From Bacteroidota bacterium (GTDB lineage Bacteria > Bacteroidota > Bacteroidia > Chitinophagales > Chitinophagaceae): a DNA stretch of 64,000 nt. The notes under the pieces are model-generated. The model had not been told where the DNA came from, searched no databases, and worked only from the letters and a program-made list of their open reading frames with translations. Location of the stretch: the NCBI GenBank assembly GCA_020161535.1, contig JAIUNW010000002.1, positions 62,001-126,000 of the forward strand. The letters are read 5' to 3'. A program made the position numbers and the translations under genes. Positions 16,679 through 25,340 of this stretch are shown one piece after another; position 1 is the first letter of the stretch, and each line of letters opens with the position of its first letter.

Positions 16679-17377
16679 TTAACGATGTTTATCCATTTTC
16701 TCGGTGAGTTCGCGGATCATATCAACCTGGATTTGCTGGATCTGGAGCAGGTTTTCCTGTTGGGTCATGATCAGGTGATCGATTTTCTCGTGCAGCATAC
16801 GAATTTCCAGTTCGCTTTTCAGGTTAATCATATAGTCGTTGCGCGCACGTTCGCGGTCTTTTTCTTCCTGGCGGTTTTGGCTCATCATGATAACCGGCGC
16901 TTGCAGTGCGGCGAGGCAGGAGAGAATCAGGTTAAGCAAGATGAATGGATAGGGGTCAAACCCTTTGTTGGTCAGCCAAACAACATTGAGCAGCATCCAG
17001 CCGATAATAAAAACAACAAAAATGCTGATGAAGGTCCAGCTACCGCCGAAGCTGGCAATCTTATCTGCCCATCTTTGCCCGCGGGTACCCGGATTCTTTA
17101 ACTCACTCACTTCATCGGCCAGCAAACTATCGTGGTGGATGCTTTCCATCACCGTTTTTTCCAGGTCGGTGATGGTGCCCATTTCTTTTGTCAGCAAATT
17201 TTGTATGTACTGATCGCGGTAATGGTTGAGTTCGCTGGATGACAGGTAGCAGTTGTTGTCAAAGTCAGGATACTCTTTTTTGATCTCCCGCATAATACCC
17301 TCTCGAATCATTTTGCCCGATACTTTCTCTTTAACGGGGAAATCTTTTTTAGAGAGATCGCTGGTAAAAACTTGCAT
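16679..17377 (-). CDS. DUF1003 domain membrane protein
   Basis: A 232-residue protein with a soluble N-terminal part. The DUF1003 core (about 90-190) shows RGQRWADKIASFGGSW, then two hydrophobic segments (FISIFVVFIIGWMLLNVVWL and YPFILLNLILSCLAALQAPV) joined by NKGFDP, and MMSQNRQEEKDR directly after. The C-terminal 50 residues look like a coiled coil (LKSELEIRMLHEKIDHLI). No biochemical function is known for DUF1003. It starts 7 nt after the hybrid kinase gene, so the two are almost certainly one transcript. Confidence 0.87.
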   Translation of the reverse strand: MQVFTSDLSKKDFPVKEKVSGKMIREGIMREIKKEYPDFDNNCYLSSSELNHYRDQYIQNLLTKEMGTITDLEKTVMESIHHDSLLADEVSELKNPGTRGQRWADKIASFGGSWTFISIFVVFIIGWMLLNVVWLTNKGFDPYPFILLNLILSCLAALQAPVIMMSQNRQEEKDRERARNDYMINLKSELEIRMLHEKIDHLIMTQQENLLQIQQIQVDMIRELTEKMDKHR

Positions 17378-17384
17378 GGCTTGG

Positions 17385-19589
17385 CTATTTCTGCAACGAA
17401 TCTATGAATTGCCGGGTTTCTATAACTGCTTCCTCACAGCGACGGCTTAGTTCTTCAAAAGCAGCGCGCCGATCTACCTCATCAGCGGGAAATTCGATGG
17501 CATCGAGCCAGGGATTCAGCTTTTCATTTAGTCCCATGATACTGACCGTTGTCTTCAGGTTATGGGCAATCTGTGCGGCTCTTTTGGTATCTCGTTGCTG
17601 CATGGCAGTTGACAATAATTGAAGCTCCTGGTCAACGCCTTCAATAAAATCTTCTGCCACTGTTTTTTCAAAAATCACATCACCCTGGCTTACCTGTTTC
17701 ATGTATTGCAGGTTGATGGTTTTATAATGATCATCGGCTGCATGATTGCGGGGTGCGACAACCACCGCTGTGTTGATGGAAGCTTTGAGGTATTCACGAA
17801 TCATGGTATACAATTGCTGCTCGTGAATGGGTTTGGAGATATAGTCATTCATACCGGCAGCGATGCATTTTTCTTTTTCTCCAGCCAGCGCATGGGCCGT
17901 CATGGCGATGATAGGTATTTGTAGGCCGAGCTCACGGCGAATGATTTTGGTAGCGGTATATCCATCCATCATCGGCATTTGGATATCCATGAGTACCAGG
18001 TCAAAATGTTGTAGCCGCAATAACCTGATGGCTTCTTTGCCGTCGGCGCAGGTATTGAAAGAAATTTGCCAGCCGTTGAGCAGGTGGGTGAGTAAACGTT
18101 GGTTGAGTTGATTGTCTTCTACCACCAATATGCGACCACCAGATTGGTTGTCAAAATCTGTTTGAAAGCTGGGGCTCCACGCTGCTTTATCACCGACTGC
18201 GAGTTGATAAGGGATATGTAAGGTAAAGGTTGTGCCGGCGCCTGGCTCACTGGCAACAAATATTTGTCCGCCTTGAATGGCGACAAGTTCTTTCACAATG
18301 GTTAGCCCCAATCCTGTGCCACCATATTTTCTGTTGGTGGCATCTTCCGCCTGTTGAAAGCGATCGAAAATATGTTCGAGGTTGGCGGCATCGATGCCGA
18401 TACCCGAATCAGCGATCTCGATGCCCAGCTGTGCGGTACTATCCACTACTGAAAGAAGTTTCACACTGATATCGATACTGCCTTTGTCGGTGAATTTAAA
18501 CGCATTCCCCAATAGGTTCACTAGTATTTGGGTGAGCCGCGTGGGGTCGCCTTGCAGCATATCAGGCACTTCTTCGCTGATGCGGATATGGAAGCTTAAT
18601 TTTTTTTCCGTTGCGCGGCTGTTAAACATCATGCCGACCGATTGAATGAGGTCGCGAATGCTGAAAGTGATTTTTTCGATCCGCATCATACCGGCATCGA
18701 GTTTCGACAGGTCGAGAATATCATTGACAATGACTGTCAGGTTTTCACCGGCACGGTGGATGGCATCGGCATATTCGCGCGGGGCCTGATCGAGCGGTTG
18801 GCGGCTGAGCAGGTGCGTAAAACCAACGATGGCATTTAGCGGCGTGCGAATTTCGTGGCTCATGTTGGCGAGGAATTTTTCCTGTGATTGCCGGGCGTTG
18901 ACGGCATTTTTTTCTGATTCATTCAATCGCTCGATGAGTTTTTGTTGTTGCCGAATGCGCAGGGCAACAAAAGCGAAGGTGAAAATAGAAGCCAGGGCAG
19001 CGATCAGGGCCATGGCGGTGCCCATTGTTTTTGCTTTGAGGCCGTTTTTATCAGCCTGTTCAATTATTCTTACAACAGCTAATTGGTGCAGGGCGTCGAT
19101 GATTTTTATTTCTGCATTGATGGAATCGGTCAGCAGGTTGCCTTTACTGCTGTTGATTAATTTTTCTGCGGTTGGTTTGCCGCCGGCATTCAGGCTGTCG
19201 ATAATGGCTTGCGTGAAAGCCAGTTTTTGGGCTGTGAGTGATTTAAGCCGTTGAAGAGCAGGTTGGAGCCGGGCATCGAGGTGACCATTTTCAATTTTAT
19301 TAATGGCGTTGTTAATGGCATTGGCGTCGGCTGTGAGGTTTAGTCCGTCGGTTTGCCTGCCACTGATCACGATACCACGCAAGCGGCTTTCCATCGAGAG
19401 CACTTCGCTGCGCAGGTTTTCGAGTCCCGATTTTACGCTGAGGTGTTCAAGGAGAATATTGTTACTGCCAATGAGGTCGTTGATGCTGCGGTTGGAGTTG
19501 AACTGAAGTACAACAATGAGTGCGATGGCCAACAGAAAGACCAGCAGCAGCATGTATTTGAAGTAGCGGTTCATGACAGATACCGGCAA
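17385..19589 (-). CDS. Hybrid sensor histidine kinase with receiver and Hpt domains
   Basis: A 734-residue membrane phosphorelay protein. Order: TM1 (about 11-30); an extracytoplasmic helical CHASE3-like sensor (about 31-185); TM2 (about 190-210); HisKA with phospho-acceptor His245 in MSHEIRTPLNA; HATPase with the N box LVNLLGNAFKFTD, then DSGIGI and GGTGLGLTI; a receiver domain with phospho-acceptor Asp535 in LVLMDIQMPMMDG and the conserved K in YISKP; and a C-terminal Hpt domain with His676 in AHNLKT. It thus holds three steps of a His-Asp-His relay and needs a separate output regulator. The LytTR regulator gene at 20024 is the nearest candidate. The DUF1003 gene follows by 7 nt. Confidence 0.93.
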   Translation of the reverse strand: MPVSVMNRYFKYMLLLVFLLAIALIVVLQFNSNRSINDLIGSNNILLEHLSVKSGLENLRSEVLSMESRLRGIVISGRQTDGLNLTADANAINNAINKIENGHLDARLQPALQRLKSLTAQKLAFTQAIIDSLNAGGKPTAEKLINSSKGNLLTDSINAEIKIIDALHQLAVVRIIEQADKNGLKAKTMGTAMALIAALASIFTFAFVALRIRQQQKLIERLNESEKNAVNARQSQEKFLANMSHEIRTPLNAIVGFTHLLSRQPLDQAPREYADAIHRAGENLTVIVNDILDLSKLDAGMMRIEKITFSIRDLIQSVGMMFNSRATEKKLSFHIRISEEVPDMLQGDPTRLTQILVNLLGNAFKFTDKGSIDISVKLLSVVDSTAQLGIEIADSGIGIDAANLEHIFDRFQQAEDATNRKYGGTGLGLTIVKELVAIQGGQIFVASEPGAGTTFTLHIPYQLAVGDKAAWSPSFQTDFDNQSGGRILVVEDNQLNQRLLTHLLNGWQISFNTCADGKEAIRLLRLQHFDLVLMDIQMPMMDGYTATKIIRRELGLQIPIIAMTAHALAGEKEKCIAAGMNDYISKPIHEQQLYTMIREYLKASINTAVVVAPRNHAADDHYKTINLQYMKQVSQGDVIFEKTVAEDFIEGVDQELQLLSTAMQQRDTKRAAQIAHNLKTTVSIMGLNEKLNPWLDAIEFPADEVDRRAAFEELSRRCEEAVIETRQFIDSLQK

Positions 19590-19609
19590 ATCTCCCTTTT
19601 TTCAATGAA

Positions 19610-19795
19610 TCAGTGCTGATTGAAAAGTTGCAGGCAATGGCGGGAAAGCAGGGCTATATCGATTAGTAGAACGAGGCCGAGCAGAACGAGCAATACCACG
19701 GGGCCATGCTCATGGAGCATTTCCAGAAAACTGTAGCCGATGCCCATCAGCAGGAAAGTGTGGAGTAGAAGTTTTAAAATTGGTTTACTGTTCAT
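19610..19795 (-). CDS. Small membrane protein of 61 residues
   Basis: The ATG at 19795 gives 61 residues with two hydrophobic stretches: ILKLLLHTFLLMGIGYSFLEML and VVLLVLLGLVLLIDIALLSRH. The frame is open to 19933, but the extra 46 residues are basic and patternless, so the shorter form is chosen. It ends 20 nt before the hybrid kinase gene on the same strand and may be part of the same transcript. No family is recognised. Confidence 0.55.
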   Translation of the reverse strand: MNSKPILKLLLHTFLLMGIGYSFLEMLHEHGPVVLLVLLGLVLLIDIALLSRHCLQLFNQH

Positions 19796-20023
19796 GGCTA
19801 TGGCTTTAAAAAAGTGTGGGCCGTATAGAAATACAGCCCGTAACCAAACCTTGTGCTTGAAATTATGATAAATCGTTATAAATAAACCGTTCCTATAGTC
19901 GGGCCTATTGGCCTTTTGTTCTGTTTGATGCATTAAATCTACTGTGCTAACACGTGGTTTACAGGCAGGAATAGACAGGAGCGGAAAAACGGTCGGTGAA
20001 TCGGGAAAACCAGTAGGTGAACG

Positions 20024-20722
20024 CTAGAGCACGTTCAATCTTTTGTTGACAGCGGCGCGGTAGGCATCGGCTACGGGCACCGGTTTGCCCTGGATGATGA
20101 GGTCGCCATCCTGAACCGAATCTACTTTGCCAATGGCGGCGATGAAGGAACGGTGCGTTCGGAGGAAGCGATCCGCCGGCAGGCGTTCTTCAACTGCTTT
20201 GAGTGTAGTGTGCACCACATAAGTTTTAGAAGCGGTGTGCAGTTTTACGAAATCGCCCATGGCTTCGGCGAAAAGAAGGTCGTCGAGCAGGAGCCGGCGA
20301 ATGATATTGCTGTCGCGGATAAACAAAAAATTGTCCTGCCGGGTGAAGGGCGATGCAGCTTTTGTGTTGTCGAGAATGGTTCGGGCGCGATCGATGGCCT
20401 GGAGAAAGCGGGCGGGGGTAACGGGTTTTACGATATAATCGGCCACGGCCAGTTCGAAGGCTTCTACGGCATATTCTTTTTTGGACGTGGTGAAAATGAT
20501 AATGGGTGCCTGGTGGCTGAGTTGTCGGGTGAGTTCGATGCCGCTCATGCCGGGCATTTCGATATCGAGCAGGAGAATATCTACTGGCTTTTCTTGCAGA
20601 AAATTATAGGCATCGAGGGCGGTGGCGCAATCGCCGGCCACGCTAAGGTCTTTGACCTGGGAGGCCAGTTGTTTGATGGTGGTGCGGGCCACTTTGTTGT
20701 CATCGACGATCAGGCAGGTCAT
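20024..20722 (-). CDS. LytTR family response regulator
   Basis: A 232-residue regulator with an N-terminal receiver domain and a C-terminal LytTR DNA-binding domain. In the receiver, CLIVDDNKVAR carries the acidic pair and LLLDIEMPGMSG carries the phospho-acceptor Asp near residue 53; YIVKPVTP carries the conserved Lys. The LytTR part shows FLFIRDSNIIRRLLLDDLLFAEAMGDF and FLRTHRSFIAAI. No LytS-type kinase is next to it. It lies 31 nt after a glycosyltransferase gene on the same strand and is divergent from the exopolysaccharide operon at 21839. Control of that operon is plausible but inferred. Confidence 0.9.
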   Translation of the reverse strand: MTCLIVDDNKVARTTIKQLASQVKDLSVAGDCATALDAYNFLQEKPVDILLLDIEMPGMSGIELTRQLSHQAPIIIFTTSKKEYAVEAFELAVADYIVKPVTPARFLQAIDRARTILDNTKAASPFTRQDNFLFIRDSNIIRRLLLDDLLFAEAMGDFVKLHTASKTYVVHTTLKAVEERLPADRFLRTHRSFIAAIGKVDSVQDGDLIIQGKPVPVADAYRAAVNKRLNVL

Positions 20723-20753
20723 GCCGTAAAAGTAGCGTTTTCGCTTTGGTCAA

Positions 20754-21677
20754 TTATTGGAGGCGGAAGAAAGTTTTGACACAAAACAGCCATTTACGCC
20801 AGGCGGATTTCTTTTTGTATTGGAGGATTTTATCGCGATAGCGGAAGAACAGCATCATTCTTTTGAGGTTGTTGGCGGGCGAGAAGCTTTGGTACGACTG
20901 GACCAGGGCCTTGAAAGCTGGCTTGCGTGGATGGTCATTTGGGCATTTATCGGCCAGGGTTTGCAGTTTGGCCCTAAGTTTCTCGTTTGATTCGTTTTTG
21001 CTGGACCGGCGATGGGTGTTGGCCCCTTTGACTTTCACGCCAAAAGCGTTGTTGTCGTGCATGCGGTATTGGACGAGGGCTTCCGGAATAAATTGAATGG
21101 GTTTTTGCAGGGTGGCCACATAACCCAGCCAGTAATCGAAGGGGATATTGTCGGGGAAGGGGAAGCAACGGGTGAGCAGTTCCCTTTTAAAGAGCATGGC
21201 GTGCCCGGGCGCACTGCCGCCGATGGTATAGGTTAGTGGATCGTCGAAGCCCCACATTTCTTTGCGATCGCTGAGGTTTTGGTGCAACGATTCGCCGCTG
21301 GCATTGATCAGGGTGGAGTCGTGGTAGATGAGTTCGTGGTCGCCCATTTGGGCCACCATGCGGCTGAGTTTGTCGGGGTGCCAGATATCGTCCTGGTCGC
21401 AAGGGGCGATGAGGTCGCCGGTGGCCAGGGCAAATCCCCGCGCAAAGTTGGCTGTGAGGCCGAGGTTGCTGTGATTGGTTAAGATGGTAATTCGGCTGTC
21501 AGCGTTTCGCAGCCCATTTAAGATGGTATCGGTGTCGTCAGTTGAAGCATCATCGGTTATAATCAATTCAAAATGACAATAGTTCTGTGTCATTATGGAA
21601 TCAATTTGGGTCTTGATAAAGCTAGCGCCGTTATAAGATGCCAAAATGATTGACACCAGGGGATGAGAGTTCAACAT
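20754..21677 (-). CDS. Glycosyltransferase family 2 protein
   Basis: A GT-A fold glycosyltransferase of 307 residues when started at the ATG at 21677, which places PLVSIILASYNGASF at the very N-terminus as is usual. The open frame runs on to 21824, but that extension is patternless. Motifs are LIITDDASTDDT (first nucleotide-binding loop) and APCDQDDIWHPDKL (metal-binding acidic motif). The C-terminal third is basic. Sugar and acceptor are unknown. It is divergent from the Wza-type export gene and probably adds a sugar in the same polysaccharide pathway. A LytTR regulator gene follows by 31 nt. Confidence 0.87.
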   Translation of the reverse strand: MLNSHPLVSIILASYNGASFIKTQIDSIMTQNYCHFELIITDDASTDDTDTILNGLRNADSRITILTNHSNLGLTANFARGFALATGDLIAPCDQDDIWHPDKLSRMVAQMGDHELIYHDSTLINASGESLHQNLSDRKEMWGFDDPLTYTIGGSAPGHAMLFKRELLTRCFPFPDNIPFDYWLGYVATLQKPIQFIPEALVQYRMHDNNAFGVKVKGANTHRRSSKNESNEKLRAKLQTLADKCPNDHPRKPAFKALVQSYQSFSPANNLKRMMLFFRYRDKILQYKKKSAWRKWLFCVKTFFRLQ

Positions 21678-21728
21678 ACGGCAAAAATAACTGGCTGACC
21701 ACAAATTGAGATCGTCCTGAATACAAAA

Positions 21729-21757
21729 TTGGTTTTCAGTGAATAGGGCTATCTTTG
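21729..21757 (+). promoter_or_regulatory. Bacteroidota promoter of the exopolysaccharide operon
   Basis: TTG at 21729-21731 and TATCTTTG at 21750-21757 (exact TAnnTTTG) are 18 nt apart. The predicted transcript starts near 21764 and has a leader of about 75 nt before the ATG at 21839. It stands at the head of a tightly packed gene run reaching at least 31728. Confidence 0.72.
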
Positions 21758-21838
21758 CGCTTTCGTTGAGAATCGAAAACCTTTTCGTATGAAACCTATC
21801 CTGCTCCCCATGGGGACTATTCAATCCAATAACAGCGT

Positions 21839-24268
21839 ATGAACGTTTACAAAGCTACCGTCCTGCTTTTATTGTGTCTGTTTTCGTTTAGGGCGTTTTC
21901 TCAAATCCCGTCTGATCTTTCAAAGGTAAAGGCTTCTCAGTTTACTGATGACCAGCTACGAAGCATGGTCACGCAAGCGCGTGCCAGGGGCTTGACTTTT
22001 GAGGCAGTGCAGGAACAGTTGGAACAAAGGGGAATGACGTCATCTGAAATTGAATTACTAAAAGAGCGGATAAGTGATCTTGGGCTTAATGATGATGATA
22101 ATCTTACGGAGGACAGTGTGTTGAACGGTTCCAATCAATCACGACGAAAATCATCCGCTGTTAGAAAAGGCAATCAAAAACTCAAACTGCTTGCCGAAAA
22201 AAAAGAGATTACTGTGTTCGGTTCTGACCTTTTTTTGAATAGTGATTTGAGTTTTGAGCCTGACTTGCGAATGGCAACACCGAAAAATTATGTAATTGGT
22301 CCGGAAGATCAGCTTTCGCTGAATATTTATGGGGTTAATATGTCGCAGCAAAATGTAACTGTGACACCAGAGGGAACAGTGAACATAAAATATGCAGGTG
22401 TCGTTAATGTCAACGGTATGACTATCGAGTCTGCAACCAATGTATTGCGAGAAAAACTGGTTAAATATTATCCAGCTCTGCGAAGCGGTCAAACAAAACT
22501 TCAAATATCACTTGGCAATATTAGAAGTATTCGCGTAATACTGATTGGAGCGATTAAGAGACCCGGAACCTACACTTTGCCATCGTTGGCGAGTCTTTTC
22601 AATGCTTTATATGTAAGCGGCGGCCCAGTAGAGAATGGGTCATTTCGTACCATTGAGCTAATTCGGAATAATGAAGTAATACAAAAAGCTGATTTGTATG
22701 ATTTTCTAGTAAGGGGCATGCAACAGAATAACGTTCGCCTTGAAGACAATGATGTAATTCGTGTTCCATTTGCGAGCAAGATGGTCAAATTGACGGGACA
22801 AGTTAATCGTCCAGCAATTTTTGAAATAGTTGAAGGTGAGCACCTTTCCGACCTAATTGAGTATGCTGGCGGATTCAAGAGCAATGCATTTAGAGGAAGA
22901 TTGACCGGTACACGTTTTGCGAAACTTGATCGGCGAATACTTGATGTTTCAGGCGATTCAACTAATCAGTTTGAGTTGCAAAATGGCGACGAGTTTATTG
23001 TTGACTCACTTATCAACCGCTACGAAAACCGCGTTATTATTAACGGGGCAGTATTTAAACCTGGAGCCTACGCGCTTGATGATGGCATGACAGTTAAGAA
23101 GTTGATTGGCAAAGCGCAAGGCTTAAAAGAGGATGTTTTTACAGGCCGTGCATTGTTGGTAAGAACTAGGAGTAATCTAACCAAAGAATATATCAATTTA
23201 CAATTGCGGTCATTGATCGCGGGAGATCAAGCTGACATTTTATTGAAGAAGGAAGACAGTATTCACGTCGCTTCTATTTTTGATCTGCGAGATACGAGTT
23301 CTGTCACTATCAATGGAGCTGTGCGCAGCCCAGGAATTTTTAGGTATGAAGATAGTCTTACATTGAAGTCATTGATCATGAAAGCAGGGGGGTTCGCAGA
23401 GAATGCAACTGGGTCTGGTATTGAAATTTCGAGGCGAAAACGTGATATTTTAATAACCAAACCAGGCAGCCCCATTGTAGATTTAATCCGAATAGACGAT
23501 AATATGGACTTGTCAGGGAACGCTCCTGATATCGTCCTGCAACCCTTTGATATTATTACCATTAAGGAAAACCCTTTTTACAAGGAACAAATTAGCGTAA
23601 AGATTAGTGGCGAAATTATGATGCCCGCGGTTTATACTTTGCAAAGCCGCGAAGAGCGACTTAGTTCTCTGATAAAAAGATCCGGTGGATTACTTTACAC
23701 AGCCGATATAAGGGGGGCAAAGCTAGTACGGAAGGTGAAAATTGAAAGTATTGCTGACACATCTCACATAAAACACCTGCTGGCGGTTTTTGAGCGTGAT
23801 ACAACGAAGTCAAAAGACAGCGTGTTGCAAAAAAAGACAAGAGATGTAGCCATTGATCTTCAATACATTTTAAGTCACCCTGGCAGCAACGATGATATCA
23901 CACTTGAGGAAGGGGATGAATTAATAGTGCCGCGAATCAACAACACAGTGAGTATTAATGGTGAGGTATTTAAGCCGCTTGATATAATGTACGAAAGAAG
24001 TAAGTCGATGGATGATTATATCTCTGATGCTGGCGGTGTTACTTTGTCGGGAAAAAAGGGGAGGTCTTTTGTGATCTATCCCAATGGAAGTTCGGCGCGT
24101 GTTCGGAGGCCATTAGGTGTTTTCTATAAATACCCAGAAATTCTTCCAGGTACTGCCATCTATGTGCCACAAAAGCCGAAGAGAGGTACGCTCGATGTAG
24201 GAAGAGCTGGAATACTAGTTTCCGCAATTACCGGATTATTAACAGCGATCGCTTTATTGACCAGATGA
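21839..24268 (+). CDS. Polysaccharide export outer-membrane protein with multiple SLBB domains (Wza-like)
   Basis: An 809-residue outer-membrane export protein. A signal peptide (MNVYKATVLLLLCLFSFRAFSQ) is followed by a helical segment rich in Gln/Arg/Glu. The poly_export domain begins at about residue 155 with YVIGPEDQLSLNIYGV. A series of SLBB repeats follows, each recognisable by a VxINGAVxxPGxY-like strand: RVILIGAIKRPGTYTL, MVKLTGQVNRPAIFEI, RVIINGAVFKPGAYAL, SVTINGAVRSPGIFRY, SVKISGEIMMPAVYTL and TVSINGEVFKPLDIMY. A hydrophobic segment ends the protein. Six or so SLBB units is more than E. coli Wza has but common in Bacteroidota. First gene of the operon; wzz-type gene 13 nt downstream. 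Confidence 0.92.
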   Translation: MNVYKATVLLLLCLFSFRAFSQIPSDLSKVKASQFTDDQLRSMVTQARARGLTFEAVQEQLEQRGMTSSEIELLKERISDLGLNDDDNLTEDSVLNGSNQSRRKSSAVRKGNQKLKLLAEKKEITVFGSDLFLNSDLSFEPDLRMATPKNYVIGPEDQLSLNIYGVNMSQQNVTVTPEGTVNIKYAGVVNVNGMTIESATNVLREKLVKYYPALRSGQTKLQISLGNIRSIRVILIGAIKRPGTYTLPSLASLFNALYVSGGPVENGSFRTIELIRNNEVIQKADLYDFLVRGMQQNNVRLEDNDVIRVPFASKMVKLTGQVNRPAIFEIVEGEHLSDLIEYAGGFKSNAFRGRLTGTRFAKLDRRILDVSGDSTNQFELQNGDEFIVDSLINRYENRVIINGAVFKPGAYALDDGMTVKKLIGKAQGLKEDVFTGRALLVRTRSNLTKEYINLQLRSLIAGDQADILLKKEDSIHVASIFDLRDTSSVTINGAVRSPGIFRYEDSLTLKSLIMKAGGFAENATGSGIEISRRKRDILITKPGSPIVDLIRIDDNMDLSGNAPDIVLQPFDIITIKENPFYKEQISVKISGEIMMPAVYTLQSREERLSSLIKRSGGLLYTADIRGAKLVRKVKIESIADTSHIKHLLAVFERDTTKSKDSVLQKKTRDVAIDLQYILSHPGSNDDITLEEGDELIVPRINNTVSINGEVFKPLDIMYERSKSMDDYISDAGGVTLSGKKGRSFVIYPNGSSARVRRPLGVFYKYPEILPGTAIYVPQKPKRGTLDVGRAGILVSAITGLLTAIALLTR

Positions 24269-24281
24269 CAATGTTTTCGTC

Positions 24282-25340
24282 ATGCAAGAAGAAAGAGAGA
24301 TATCACTTAAAGACCTATTGGAGAAAGTAAAAGGTATTGTAGTTTACCTTGTTAGTAGGTGGAAGGTATTGGTATTTTGTGCTTTGATAGGTAGTGTGCT
24401 TGGCTTTGCATATGCGATTTTTAAAGGAATTCGCTATACGTCGAAAGTGAGTTTTGTTGTAGAAGATACTAAATCGGGCACTGGAGGTTTGGCTGCGCTT
24501 GCAGTTCAGTTCGGATTGGACATTGGCGGGTCGGCAGGGGGTGGGATTTTCTCCGGAGACAATATTTTGCTGTTTTTGAAAAGTGAATCATTGTGTCGAC
24601 AGGTGCTGATGACTTCGTATGATTCAGTTGGAAACAAGACCCTGGCCGATAAATATGCAGAGGCAAACAACCTGACAAGTAAGTGGGCAAAGAAAAAGGA
24701 GATCGGAGTTATTGAATTTGGTAAATACAAATCAAGCTCGTTACCTCGGGTAGAAGATAGCTTGATGCAGGCCATAGTTCGGATTATACTGAAAAAAGAC
24801 CTGGCGGTTGAGAAGCCGGATAAAAAGGCATCCTTTGTTACAGTGTCAATGACATCTAAAGATGAATTGCTTAGTAAGTATTTTAGTGAGCGGTTGGTGA
24901 ATTTGGCAACGGCGCATTACGTTGAATCCAAGACACGGGTTAAAAGCCAAAATGTAATGAAACTGCAAAGAAGGGCAGACAGTTTAGCGAATCTATTAAA
25001 TGCTAAGTCATATGTAGCTGCATCTGTACAGCAAGATATCCTGGATATTAATCCTGGAATAAAAACAGCGCCTGTTAGCGCCGAAATTTCAACAAGGGAG
25101 AAATCGATGATAGCTACCATATTTGCGGAGGTTGTTAAAAACCTCGAATTGGCGAAAGTATTATTGAACCAAGAAACGCCAACAGTCGAATTAGTTGATG
25201 TCAGCACCTTGCCTTTAAAAGAGGAGAAGGTCAACAAGTTGCTTTCAGTGGTTTCCGGCGCTTTTGTAATGATTTTTGTTGCTTCATTGATTTTGGCAAT
25301 AGGAAAATGGTGGCATAAAGCCGATGCAACACAAGGCTAA
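24282..25340 (+). CDS. Chain-length determinant (Wzz-type) inner-membrane protein
   Basis: A 352-residue polysaccharide co-polymerase. The N-terminal membrane helix is WKVLVFCALIGSVLGFAYAIF (about 30-50) and the C-terminal helix is LLSVVSGAFVMIFVASLILAI (about 322-342), with a large periplasmic part between, including a coiled-coil-like region near 220-240. TSKVSFVVED after TM1 is typical Wzz. There is no C-terminal tyrosine-kinase domain, unlike Wzc. It sets the length of the exported chain together with the Wza-type and Wzy-type proteins beside it. Confidence 0.88.
   Translation: MQEEREISLKDLLEKVKGIVVYLVSRWKVLVFCALIGSVLGFAYAIFKGIRYTSKVSFVVEDTKSGTGGLAALAVQFGLDIGGSAGGGIFSGDNILLFLKSESLCRQVLMTSYDSVGNKTLADKYAEANNLTSKWAKKKEIGVIEFGKYKSSSLPRVEDSLMQAIVRIILKKDLAVEKPDKKASFVTVSMTSKDELLSKYFSERLVNLATAHYVESKTRVKSQNVMKLQRRADSLANLLNAKSYVAASVQQDILDINPGIKTAPVSAEISTREKSMIATIFAEVVKNLELAKVLLNQETPTVELVDVSTLPLKEEKVNKLLSVVSGAFVMIFVASLILAIGKWWHKADATQG

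Noticed and set aside
21682..21689. Minus-strand TATTTTTG matching the -7 consensus near the GT2 start
   Set aside because: The predicted transcript start would fall in the start codon itself and no -33 element is at the right distance.
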